Of a stretch of 64,000 bases of DNA, positions 1 through 27,282 are shown piece after piece. A model generated the notes under the pieces. That model was not told the DNA's origin, searched no databases, and saw only the letters and a list, made by a program, of their open reading frames with translations. The position numbers and the translations under genes were made by a program. Position 1 is the stretch's first letter; each line of letters begins with the position of its first letter. The stretch covers positions 3,611,390 to 3,675,389 of the forward strand of contig NC_092110.1 of assembly GCF_045679555.1 (NCBI RefSeq), written 5' to 3'. Source of the DNA: Salvelinus alpinus. Lineage: Eukaryota > Chordata > Actinopteri > Salmoniformes > Salmonidae.

Positions 1-17117
<17,117 letters not shown>

Positions 17118-18445
17118 ACGAGTACTGTAGATATGGTAGAATAATATAGAGCCATTTTGTAGCTGATGACTTGTAGCATATTATTTGTGTTCCATTTAAT
17201 GACCAGTAAGAAATGGTCAAAATGTCTTGAATACGTTATTGAGTGATTGACTGGACTATATTGGTTGACTCATGAAATCTATGAGCAAAAGTGTGTGTTT
17301 ACAGGGATGAAAGTGAGCAAAAAAAAGCACAGGACACACTTTTAAAGGTCTTATTGTTGTATAATAAATATCACGAAGAAAAGATTGAACCTGTTGCAAA
17401 ATGTATTTCAATGTTTATGCAAGAGATGAACATCTTTGAACTTGCTCAGTGTCTTATTAGGAAAGCAAAAAGCTAAGGTAGTCTTCTTCATGTAGCTTAT
17501 TGAAGCTATTGTAGTCTTCTTCGTGTAGCTTATTGAAGTCATGTAAGTAGCAGTTATTAAGGGTACAATGCAGTGTCAATTTGACCATCATCAGGTATTA
17601 CAATAATGGTTGTGTTTGTTTCTTGTTTTCTCTAAGGCAAACTTCCACCGCTTGAAAGTAGATTGTTTATCATAATAGACTATCCAACCTGTAGTTCACA
17701 AACATGTCTATAAATAATGTATGCACTGTGTAGGCCCATGTTTTCTAATACAGTTATAACCTTACAATGTCAAATATTCTAGATGAATGTGTTTTGTTGT
17801 TTTGCTCAAAACAAGTGTGTATTATTCAGAAAAAAAGCACAGAGATTGTCACAGTCACTTTCTTCATCAGATAACTTCAGAATGAATATATTATACAGAT
17901 AAAATAACCTACTACTGTAAGAATGTAGCAAACAAAACCAGAAGGATTCAACTGCCATGTATCCGGATTGCTTCCATTTACAGAAAAACATTTTAAAATG
18001 TCTCTAATTTCTATTGCAAGTCTGTATATTTTATAAACACTCCTCTAAATCCATACTTGCAACAGTGTCTATTATAATATGACTGCCAAAAATGTAATTT
18101 GTTACTTTTGTGAATGTACAGTATGTAGTAGTATGCATCCTATTTTGGTAACGATTCAGATTAGTTTTACTAAAAGGAATTACTACGTTTATTTTACAAT
18201 TTATACGTGTGTTGCTTATAGTGACTGTTGGTTTGTACAGTATAATTCTTACTTTTACCAATTCTTATGATCTCACTATATATAATGTAATAAACAATGG
18301 CTAGTACCATGAATAGGCTATTTGATAGATATGCCTTCATAGTGTCAAAGAATGCTTTGTTTTAAACATGTATCAAACACAGTAGTGCAAACAGTCATTG
18401 TCGTTCACATTATTGAAGATATATGTTTTGTTAGAATAAATAAAA
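17118..18445 (+). other. grm1 3' untranslated region (probable)
   Basis: AT-rich and without transposons, unlike its surroundings. Candidate polyadenylation signals are AATAAA near 18287 and aataaataaaata at about 18435-18450. A short tandem duplication lies at 17476-17540. The true 3' end is not visible. Confidence 0.6.
17476..17540 (+). repeat. 37-bp tandem duplication in 3' UTR
   Basis: gtagtcttcttcatgtagct, then tattgaagct, is followed at once by gtagtcttcttcgtgtagct and tattgaagtc. Two copies with one clear mismatch. Confidence 0.85.
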
Positions 18446-18590
18446 TACTTTTTTTGCACGTGTACTGAGTCATTCATTCGTGGTGGCTGTCTATACCTTG
18501 GTCACCTGCGGCAAAATGAAAGTGTAGGCTACCACTCTCTGGTCTATATCGCTAGCCTACAACAAACCTGATGTTGCTGTCAGTATCGGT

Positions 18591-18781
18591 ATGCACAGAG
18601 AGTTGTTTAAAGTTTTGGTAATTGGAGAGAGGGGTGTTTGGAAAAACGAGCTTTATCACGCGGTACGTTAACATGCGGTTCAAGGAGAAGTACAAGGCAT
18701 CGATTGGAGTTGACTTCGCGTTGAAAACGATCGAATGGGACAATTAAACAGTGGTGAGACTTCAGCTTTGGGACATTGCAG
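18591..18781 (+). pseudogene. rab32: rab32 pseudogene exon 1
   Basis: ATG at 18591 opens MHRELFKVLVIGERGV. The frame then shifts by one base, and the shifted frame reads TSFITRYVNMRFKEKYKASI and GVDFALKTIEWDN before TAA. Beyond the stop comes TVVRLQLWDIA, with a normal donor g|gtaagc. Confidence 0.85.
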
Positions 18782-18858
18782 GTAAGCCAAATATGTTGGG
18801 CACACACACACACACACGTGAAATAATAAAGAGAAGGCTTCCGATATACTATGGATGG

Positions 18859-19376
18859 TGTAAGAAATTGAAATAGATACTGGAGACTAGTATAACAACA
18901 TTCCAACATAGGCTATCCTTTGTACAAAATGAACCCACCCTCTCTTTGTCCTTAGGCACATGCCGATCTCATTAGATACTAACCTCAGACACACACACAC
19001 CCCACTCAGGACAGGCCCCTGAAACATCATTTAGACATACACATTCTTTTCAAGGGTGTGACTCAAGACAAAGAACTATGTCAAGAGCCAATGGAACGTC
19101 GACACCTGGTCCGAACAGGACCACTCACGACCAAGATTGACCAAGAGGAAGGCCAGACGACAAGACCACCTACTTTGCTAGTTGCCTATATAATTTGAAT
19201 GTACTGTTTAGAGCGGTCTCTTCTCCGACGATTTCATAAGAATCTGACAGAAAGGGGCCGTGCACGTTTTTGCCTGATATCTTTACACTTGAATAAAACG
19301 GCCTTATTATAAAATTATCCACCTCGTCCTATGTCTCCACTTGTTCTCCTGTCTCAAGTAAAACGTTTTATCAACA
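18859..19376 (+). repeat. ERV 5' LTR (518 bp)
   Basis: Starts TGTAAGAAATTGAAATAG and ends TTTTATCAACA (TG...CA). Promoter-like TATATAA at 19187-19193 and AATAAA at 19292-19297. Read by eye it is identical to the 3' LTR. Confidence 0.95.
19187..19193 (+). promoter_or_regulatory. LTR TATA box
   Basis: TATATAA about 100 bases upstream of the AATAAA signal, as expected for U3/R in a retroviral LTR. Confidence 0.7.
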
Positions 19377-19380
19377 GACT

Positions 19381-19398
19381 TGGTAGCAGAGGATGGTT
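19381..19398 (+). other. ERV primer-binding site, initiator tRNA-Met
   Basis: TGGTAGCAGAGGATGGTT, four bases after the LTR, is complementary to the 3' end of vertebrate initiator tRNA-Met as recalled (…AACCATCCTCTGCTACCA). Confidence 0.85.
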
Positions 19399-19699
19399 AA
19401 CAGCCTTACAATTCGGTCCATAGAGAGTTGATGAGACAGGAGGCGAGTGGGAGAAAGATTCAAGAAGGAGAGGTGACCCGCTCGAGGGAGACGTCGGCGA
19501 TTCAACTCACCCAGGAAACTGATCAAAGAGCTCGAAAATATTAAGGTAAGCAGAGCCGGTTTAATCAAAATCTGCATATTGTATTATAGCCAATATCTAA
19601 ATTCAATGATCAGAAGTACTGAGGTGAGTGTGAATTGTTGCTAAATTTATGTGGAATTGTCTAGAATCTAAGGCACGGTGTAAGGATATCTGCGTTAAA

Positions 19700-19985
19700 A
19701 ATCCCATTCCAAGTAGTCTGATAACAGTGAGGAATTAAATGAATTAACTGAATGTATTCCAAGTAGTCTGATAACAGTGAGGAATTAAATGAATTTTGTC
19801 TGAAATGTATTCCAAGTAGTCTGATATACCAGTGAGGAATTGTGGTAATAGCGAACCTGAGCCTACTGGAGTTGGCATTCCAGTAGACAGAAGGCTATGC
19901 TGAATGTATTCCAAGTAGTCTGATAACAGTGAGGAATTAAATGCTGAAATGTATTCCAAGTAGTCTGATATACCAGTGAGGAATC
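19700..19985 (+). repeat. five hairpin-capable repeats in ERV leader
   Basis: Copies of ATTCCAAGTAGTCTGATA followed by CAGTGAGGAAT start at 19706, 19756, 19809, 19908 and 19953. Each is bounded by ATTCC and GGAAT, which can pair. Two copies carry TATACC where three carry AA. Confidence 0.85.
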
Positions 19986-20214
19986 GATGAAATAAGTTGC
20001 ATGAGCAGAACCGAGACAAGTCGATAACGCCAAATCAATGTGAGTGATTGAACGTTCCACGAGGCCGATTGCTAATAATTAGCCATATGCTAAGTTGAGG
20101 CTGTGTTGGAAGTGACCGCCGGGTCAGAGAAGCAGCTATTTTCTGCTGATAAGTTGACCTGATTTTTCCCTCTCGTGCTGTTGATAAATCCTTAAGGGTT
20201 AGAATTAATTTGAC

Positions 20215-20597
20215 AATTATTCTAGAAGCGCTAGGATACAACATATATTGTCCTAAAAGGACACGTTTGAAATACTTTGGGAAAGTATTTAATTAATTAA
20301 GTTAGTTTTTGAGTTTTGAGTTTTTTAATTAGTTTTTGAGAAAAATGAGTCCTAGAATTAATTAAATATTTATTCTAGAAACGCTTGAATATACTAATAT
20401 AATGTCCCGAAAGGACATTTCTGAAATGTTTTGGCAAAGTATTTAAATAATCGAAAAAGTGAAAACGAATAATAACTGTTTGAAAATAGTTCCTAAAATT
20501 ATTATTATATTTAAAATAGAAGCGCTAGATAATACTAGTAGAGTGTTCCAAAAGGATATTGCCGAAATACTTTGGGAAAGTATTTAATTAATTCGCC
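20215..20597 (+). repeat. three diverged ~150-bp repeats in ERV leader
   Basis: Units start TTCTAGAAGCGCTAGGA (about 20219), ttctagaaacgcttgaa (about 20370) and tagaagcgctagataa (about 20518). Each ends GAAAT.cTTTGGgAAAGTATTTAA. Confidence 0.8.
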
Positions 20598-20749
20598 AAA
20601 CATAAAGCAATAACATTCTTTGTACACAAGGGGGAGACAGACACCAGAGATAAGACTGTGTCAGCACCAGAGATACATTGTTAGTTTTGGCCAGTGATGG
20701 GCTAAGTGCACCAAAATAGCATAAGAGCCAGACATAGCTTAACGACAAA

Positions 20750-20866
20750 ATGGCCACAACCACCGTCCCCAAACACAAATTCAATGAATACTTAGATCAG
20801 AGAATGAAAGATAGATCAGGGGGAAAGATGCAGTATAAGAAGGTACAAAACAGAGGGGGAGAGTAG
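20750..20866 (+). pseudogene. ERV gag remnant (start only)
   Basis: The first ATG frame after the leader reads about 38 residues, opening MATTTVPKHKFNEY, and stops. It is in the expected gag position. The rest of gag and the first part of pol are missing: recognisable pol sequence starts right after it. Confidence 0.5.
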
Positions 20867-20867
20867 A

Positions 20868-21520
20868 GTGGTGATGTATCACTCCTCCAAACTGGACCAC
20901 ATTGAACTAGGACAAACCACATGCTCCAGGTATGTAGCTGTAGTGGCAAAAGCTATTAAAAAACAGCCCACTTGGTAATGTGCCATCCATTGGAAATACA
21001 CACCCACCATGGGGTTGCAGCATATCTGATGAGCAAAGAATTCACGTTCAGCGCTGAAAGAAAAACGAAAATCCAGAATAAATGCACACAATCACACATC
21101 ACATTTGTCAACACTGACAAAAACATGGCAGACGCACTCAATGCTGAAGAAGGTCTGCCCCACTCCTGTGCAGAAAGAGCTGCACAAGAACTGAAACTGA
21201 GACCTGACCTGGGGAACGAACCACTCACCAACCCGGACCTATGGTTATACACAGATGGATGCTGCTATAGAGGAGAGGAAGGGAACATAGCAGCATACGC
21301 AATGGTGCAGCAGCTCCCGGATAGATCACATGTGACTTTGGAATCTGCCATCATCACACACCTGCATCAGCCCAGTTAACTGTATTCATAGGGTTGACAC
21401 AAGCTCTGGAAAGAGCTGAAGGAAAGACTGTAAACATCTACACCGACTCAGCGTATGCTCATGGAGCAGTCCATACTGTTGGACCACAATGGGTTAGCAG
21501 GACATCAGCATAGATTACAC
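20868..21520 (+). pseudogene. ERV pol remnant: RT connection and RNase H
   Basis: Begins with YHSSKLDHIELGQT (connection region). RNase H follows, with YTDGCCYRGEEG (first Asp) and, after a one-base frame change near 21367, NIYTDSAYAHGA (later Asp). Several stops and frame changes. The reverse transcriptase catalytic domain is absent. Confidence 0.8.
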
Positions 21521-21549
21521 AGATATGGGGCAAGACAATGTGACAAATG

Positions 21550-22200
21550 GAAAAAGGTACCTGTTAGTTATGGTAGACAGGTTCTCTAAATAGGTACCTG
21601 TTAGTCTCGTGGAACGCGCCAATCAAATGTATGTGCAGGTTTGAAGTTGATTTGGGTTAAAGTCCTGCCCCTGGCGTTGCTGGCCATGATAGCCTCTCCA
21701 GGTGCAGGCACCCATCTCTCTCCTCATGAGACAATGGCTGGAGGAGTCATGCTGGGTTCACCAAGGGAGGGAGGTCATATGCCCGCCCTTGATGTATAAC
21801 AAATTGTAATGTCTGATAATTGACGGAACTTTCTGCAGCTCTCTCCACACAGATTCACAAGGTCCAAATGGGGAAGCTGACAGAAGATCCGCCATCACTG
21901 AAGGTAAAAAATTGGTGACTGGGTGGGGTTAAAAGTCCGCAAGAGAAAGTGGCTAGAACCCAGGTGGACTGGACTGTACGAAGTGAGGGAAGTTACTTCA
22001 CACTCAGTCCAGGTCAAAGGTAAATCAGGCGCACCTTGGCACCACCTCACACATTGCACTCCAGCCCCAATCCCTTCTAGAACACTGACAGAAGTCAGAG
22101 CTGATTTAAACAGCTTAAATTCGATTCCAAATGAAGACATTCCTGACTCAGGTGATGCGGAATCAAACTCCGCCTCCCCTGATAAAGGAACCTCGCCCAG
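21550..22200 (+). pseudogene. ERV pol remnant: collapsed integrase
   Basis: The first integrase-core strand (VMVDRFSK) at about 21569-21590 is joined to the VERANQ glutamate region at about 21610, so the core between them is deleted. A 14-base direct repeat, aggtacctgttagt, sits at both edges. Further on, [10 protein letters not shown]-like sequence (about 21715) and the C-terminal module KVRKRKWLEPRWTGLYEV (21929-) remain. Confidence 0.8.
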
Positions 22201-22377
22201 TTAGAGGGATATTTCTCCCTCCCTGGGCAAGGCTAGGGATATCTGGCCCCTTATTTGTGATATTCCTACTGATATTTGGGGTGTCCCTGGGCACTTTCAC
22301 ATGGTTAATAGAATAACTATAACCGGATCCCCATGGATGTATGTCACGGACACTCTAGTCTAACTAGGTAATAATAG

Positions 22378-22413
<36 letters not shown>

Positions 22414-24040
22414 TTGAAAACAATAGTTAAAATAAGAAACTAATATGGCTCAAATTGAGAAGGTTGAATAAGAGTGGGTGGAGAGCTGTGCAGAGAATGG
22501 ACAGAAGATGGCAGTATTGCAGTACCCAATGGTCTCCCAGTCGACGGGGGGCCTGGTTGAATGCTGGTGACATGATTTTGTTTTTTGGAGTAAACATTAA
22601 GGTTAAGGGTTTCCGTGTTCCCAGAGATAAGATATCTTAAAAGAATACACTCATATTGGAATAGGAGTTTTACTTTCTGAGTTTTATTTAGGCAAGGGAC
22701 TTTGAGAAGATAAAGGGTTCTTTTGGTATGTCTAGATATGGAACACGAATGTAGGTGTAACCTTTTGGCCTATTTTCTGTTTTCGTTGCATTTTTCCGGT
22801 GACTTGATCACTCACGGGGAAAATGTAGTGAGAATAATGAAGTTGTGTCATTGGGGATACTAGTTTTGAGGTAAATTGATTATAATAGAGTTTATAACTC
22901 TTGACCATAAGGTAAGCATTTGTATTGGCCATTAGAAGATAGAGATAGGTTAATTAAGGTTATGTTAGGACTTTAGAGATTGACACTATAAGACCTGTTG
23001 TTATTTTTAAATCCATGCAGATAAAGTCAAAACAGTGAGACACTTAGTTAATATTGTAAAGGAACACATAGTTGTTATTGACTATTATTAGAAAAAGGCA
23101 GACAGATGGGTCTACCCCGCACTGTTGAGACCTTGAAGGTTTGAGAGCAGAGTGGGGAGGGTGGACCAGGAAATGAGCAAGGTAGGCTGTGAAATAAGAA
23201 AGGAGAGAAAGGGTTTAACATATATAAGCTGCACAGATACATTTTAAAGTAGATAAGTCACTTGACAGAGAATTGGAAAAAAATAGATATGAATGTACGC
23301 CCAAGGGAGAATTGGATATGCGGCGAATGAATGGGACGTTTCTATATTATAATGTACTAAGTCATTATTTAGAGTAGGTAAGGTTGATACCTGGCCAGAG
23401 CCAGGTATCAAACGGGGGAGGGGTACATTGTGGTCTAGGATAGGATGGGGCCTATTGGAAAATAAACTAATGTAAAATTCAAAATTATAGCTAACAAATA
23501 GGTATAGAAGTTAAATATATAATCAGATAAAACAAATGAGAAACTGGTGGTTAACCAAATCTGTATGTCCAGGATTTTATGCGTTGCAGGTGAATTAAAG
23601 GAGAAGGTGATTCACTCGACCTGGGGGCATATCGCACTTGGAGGGTGAGGCACACTGACACTGCCGAATGATCACAGAGTTAAGGAGAAGAACTGTTGCT
23701 AATAAAGCTCGGGGGTCAACTCCTTAATGAAAATTCCCTGACCCCGACCTTTCCTCACTGTGTACGTTCATAGAAGTGAAAGTGTTGTTTGACCTCTGGC
23801 TGATGATGTGTTCTTTGGGAGAGGGTGGGGTTTTACAGGACTGCTTGCAGTCCTGAGCTGTCTGATTAGGATACGATGGGGATGTTACCATCACAGTGTT
23901 GCCAGAACCACCACCAGTTCCAACGGACCAGGGTTCAGCCGGCCTCCTCCACCACTTCAAGACCAAGTCCCACGCCATCACCTAAGCTCTCCAATCTGGT
24001 ACAGGTAATAAATATAAAAGACATCTAAGATAGTGAACAA
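22200..24040 (+). other. ERV env 5' region and non-coding filler
   Basis: 22230-22314 encodes a hydrophobic stretch (FVIFLLIFGVSLGTF), possibly the Env leader. A poly-A run of about 30 lies near 22380. The remainder has no long frame. A hairpin with polypurine tract is at 23385-23423. Confidence 0.5.
23385..23423 (+). other. internal hairpin plus polypurine tract
   Basis: TGATACCTGGC, loop caga, then GCCAGGTATCA: an 11-bp perfect stem, followed by AACGGGGGAGGGG. The layout copies that of the two 3' hairpin-PPT units. Confidence 0.8.
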
Positions 24041-24650
24041 TTGGGGACTGAAACTGGTTATGAGGAAAGGGAGAATATGTGGTTGGCCTACAGAATACTT
24101 AATAGAAAGGACTGTGTCGTATGTGGACATGCCAGACCTATTCTGGCTGCTCACCCATTTGCCCTAAGTAATGTGGAAGGTTGGATGTGTATATTGGAAA
24201 GTTTAAGCCAAATTCAACCTTGTGTAAAACTCTTGAGTTTTGTGTTCCCAGAAGTACCTCCCCAGAAGGTACCGTGGGGAGTTAAGGCATATGGAGGATA
24301 TTACAGCTGTAACACTGGTACAGGTAGAGGTAGAGACTATGGGAGGTTCCCTACTGCTGCCTGCATCACTAATGTCACTATTAACTAGAGGTGTTGCTGA
24401 TGTATGGTGGATGTGTGGACCTGCCAGGCAGTTGACCCCCATTTTGAAAGGAAATTGTCGTTGCACATGTGTTTTGGCCAGTCTGATAACACCATTGCCT
24501 ATTATTGAGGTTACAGCTAATCAACTTCTGGGAGCTGCACATGACACAGAGACTCGGTACCAACCCAGGAGACGGCAGAACCGTGACGCTCCTTGGTCCG
24601 AGGGTACAGATAACATGCACACCAACCTGTTGGGGTCCCAATAGGGGTCC
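24041..24650 (+). pseudogene. ERV env SU remnant
   Basis: An open frame from 24041 contains the CXXC motif (KDCVVCGH) and ends at 24388. The following part continues in another frame (24364-24540; WWMCGPARQLTP). It is therefore frameshifted near 24350-24390. CXXC in SU with CX6CC in TM is the gamma-type Env layout. Confidence 0.8.
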
Positions 24651-25297
24651 CCCACGAATACCAGACATCAAACAGGAATGATGGCCTGTGGCATCTATTG
24701 CCCAGTTTGGCCCAGCTATTGTTGATGCTAAGCAGAATGCTTGGATCAATTATATCTACTATAATCAACAATGATTTGTTAAACTACACCCACACAGTAC
24801 TTACGGGGATGGCTGAACGATTGGAGGCTACCTCTCAAACCAGTAGACAAAATAGACTAGAACTGGACATGATTCTGGCCAACCAGGGAGGTGTATGTAA
24901 AATGATTGGAGAACAGTGTTGCACGTTTGTCCCTAAACAATACTAGTCCGGATGGGAGCATTTCAAAAGCTCTGAGTGGGTTGGCAAGGTTATCAGTGGA
25001 GATGAAGGGTCTTGCAGGTGTGGAGGAGAGTGGACTGTTCTCTGGCTGGGTGGTTGGTTTGGTAAGTATACTGCAATGATGATTACTGGATTTCTGACAC
25101 TAGTTGTTGTTTTTCATTTTTGTGTTGCCTGTATCATACCTTGTTTGAAGTCTGTTACAGATGTGGAAAGGGCCTATGGTATGATGCCGCTGCTTGATGC
25201 TCCAGTTGGAGAGGCTGATACGAAAACAAGCTTCCGCAGGAAAGTGGGCTTGACAGAGGAGGACCCTTGGTTTGCTGTAGTTGATGTTGTCGAATGA
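24650..25297 (+). pseudogene. ERV env TM module 1
   Basis: 24698-24946 encodes a heptad-like stretch and ends in a CX6CC motif, with a stop shortly after it. A membrane-anchor segment (GFLTLVVVFHFCVACIIPCL) and cytoplasmic tail follow at 25076-25297 after a break. Inactivated. Confidence 0.8.
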
Positions 25298-25499
25298 ATA
25301 AAAAGTGATGTTTGTCCTCCCTGTTGTGAAGGTTTGAAGTTCCCGGGTGGCGACGAGCCCACCTGGTACAGGTTGTATAGAGGGATGGACCTGAGGGTTT
25401 AACATATTCTCGTTTTTTGGGTTACTAATGTGTGGTTGGCCACTCCAGGTGTAGTTATTGGAGTGGTCTCCTTTTTGGTCCTTGCTTATTTACGACTCA

Positions 25500-26154
25500 A
25501 CTTACATTGATGCTAGTGGTGTCCCTAGGGGGTGCCAGATGAATATAAACTGGTGGACTAAGTGACAGCTGGGTTTGAATCTTCTGTCTGTTGGTGGTGT
25601 ACAGTTAATAAAAATGTGGACAGAATTAACTACATTCATTTTAATGTCCAGAAACTGGGCAATTGGACTCAACAAGGCTTCGAGGCGGTCCATGGACAAT
25701 TGGCAGCTACGTCCCTGATGGCATTTCAAAATAGAATCGCGGTTGATATGTTATTGGCTGAACCGGGGGGGGGTCTGTGCAATGTTTGGTGAGCAGTGTT
25801 GTACTTTCATTCCCAACAACACAGCTACGAATGGGAGTCTGACTGTAGCATTGGAGGGACTTCGTACCCTTAAATGGTAAGATGAAACAGCATTCTGGAG
25901 TGGACACTTCTATGTGGGACTCATGGACGGATGCTTTTGGTAAATATAAGACGCTGGTTTCCTCCATCCTAGTATCTATTTCCGTGTTTGCAGGCATTCT
26001 TGTACTTTGTGGATGCTGTTGCATTCCATGTGCGCGCACGCTTGCTAGTCGTGTTATCACTGCCGCCATAGACCCTAATCAGGAAAGGGCCCAAATGTTC
26101 CCATTGCTTGATGATGGGGAAGCTGGACCTGTCTATCTATTTGAGGACTAAGAT
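25500..26154 (+). pseudogene. ERV env TM module 2 (second, divergent)
   Basis: A second TM-like unit: a heptad region at 25620-25790, CX6CC at about 25782-25810 after a frame change at a run of nine G (25765-25773), and an anchor (TLVSSILVSISVFAGILVLC) with a tail ending at the stop before 26154. The tails share PLLD with module 1, but most residues differ. Confidence 0.8.
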
Positions 26155-26164
26155 ATTTTTATGT

Positions 26165-26196
26165 CACGTCTCTTGTGAGACGTGTAGAGGGGGAAT
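26165..26196 (+). other. hairpin plus polypurine tract, upstream copy
   Basis: CACGTCTC, loop TTGT, GAGACGTG, then TAGAGGGGGAAT. Resembles the unit next to the 3' LTR. Confidence 0.85.
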
Positions 26197-26199
26197 CAA

Positions 26200-26221
26200 A
26201 AATTTGTCTTCTGACAAATTT
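26200..26221 (+). other. perfect hairpin between the two PPT units
   Basis: AAATTTGTC, loop TTCT, GACAAATTT: a 9-bp stem. Confidence 0.85.
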
Positions 26222-26234
26222 TATCTAGTTTATT

Positions 26235-26263
26235 CACGTCTAGAAGACGTGAAGAGGGGGATT
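26235..26263 (+). other. hairpin plus 3' polypurine tract of the ERV
   Basis: CACGTCT, loop AGA, AGACGTG, then AAGAGGGGGATT directly before the 3' LTR at 26264. This is the expected site for plus-strand priming. Confidence 0.88.
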
Positions 26264-26781
26264 TGTAAGAAATTGAAATAGATACTGGAGACTAGTATAA
26301 CAACATTCCAACATAGGCTATCCTTTGTACAAAATGAACCCACCCTCTCTTTGTCCTTAGGCACATGCCGATCTCATTAGATACTAACCTCAGACACACA
26401 CACACCCCACTCAGGACAGGCCCCTGAAACATCATTTAGACATACACATTCTTTTCAAGGGTGTGACTCAAGACAAAGAACTATGTCAAGAGCCAATGGA
26501 ACGTCGACACCTGGTCCGAACAGGACCACTCACGACCAAGATTGACCAAGAGGAAGGCCAGACGACAAGACCACCTACTTTGCTAGTTGCCTATATAATT
26601 TGAATGTACTGTTTAGAGCGGTCTCTTCTCCGACGATTTCATAAGAATCTGACAGAAAGGGGCCGTGCACGTTTTTGCCTGATATCTTTACACTTGAATA
26701 AAACGGCCTTATTATAAAATTATCCACCTCGTCCTATGTCTCCACTTGTTCTCCTGTCTCAAGTAAAACGTTTTATCAACA
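26264..26781 (+). repeat. ERV 3' LTR (518 bp)
   Basis: Same start, end and length as the 5' LTR, no difference found by eye; followed by the ATGG target duplication. Confidence 0.95.
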
Positions 26782-27221
26782 ATGGACAGATGTTTTCAGC
26801 TAGCACAATCATGTTTTTCTCACTCAAAACGTTACAGCCTAGAAATAGAAATACGATTATCCAACCAACTCAAAACTAAAGAAAAGTTGACTCTATTAAC
26901 AATAACCATTTCAATATTCCTATATAGAGAAGTGTAGAATTGGGCATAAAAAAAAGTGGACTGAAATTAGATCTTGATGATCTATGTGGGGTTGACAATA
27001 TGATGACCGTCACAGTTCTGTGTTTCTCTGCATTTGTTATTTGATTTGGGGTTACAGCTTTTTCCTTACTAGGTTATCTCCATGGATTGTAGACAACATT
27101 TTGCTTTTTAAGTTGTACTTTTTCCATAGCCCCAGATTAACATTTATGTAAGTGAACAGCTTTCCAATCAAAGTTAAGGAGGATTTAAGAAAGCAAAGCA
27201 GATGACAACTATGGTTGTGTG

Positions 27222-27282
27222 CCAACAGGCGCCCTATTCCCTTTATAGTGCACTACTTTTGGCCAAGACCCATAGGGACACA
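27222..27282. mobile_element. truncated AGTGCACTA MITE at start of rab32 exon 2
   Basis: caggcgccctattccctttatagtgc-type left half, and the family end GGGACACA at about 27275-27282, abut the ATG of the residual exon 2. Confidence 0.85.

Larger units (their letters stand above)
18859..26781 (+). mobile_element. endogenous retrovirus, full-length frame but internally deleted
   Basis: 5' LTR 18859-19376, internal region 19377-26263, 3' LTR 26264-26781, with target duplication ATGG at 18855-18858 and 26782-26785. The primer site matches initiator tRNA-Met. From memory this feature, together with CXXC in SU and CX6CC in TM, recalls the salmon swim-bladder sarcoma type of fish retrovirus; the grouping is inference. 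gag and most of pol are deleted or broken, and env has frameshifts and stops, so it is not expected to be competent. It lies in intron 1 of the rab32 pseudogene in the same orientation. Confidence 0.93.

Noticed and set aside
19700-19985. CRISPR-like array
   Set aside because: Irregular spacing, vertebrate genome, and location in an ERV leader; they are retroviral leader repeats.
20956-21252. 98-codon minus frame within the ERV
   Set aside because: Antisense shadow of the RNase H remnant.
22380-22410. Poly-A run as a retrogene or SINE tail
   Set aside because: No retroposed body or target duplication could be recognised before it.
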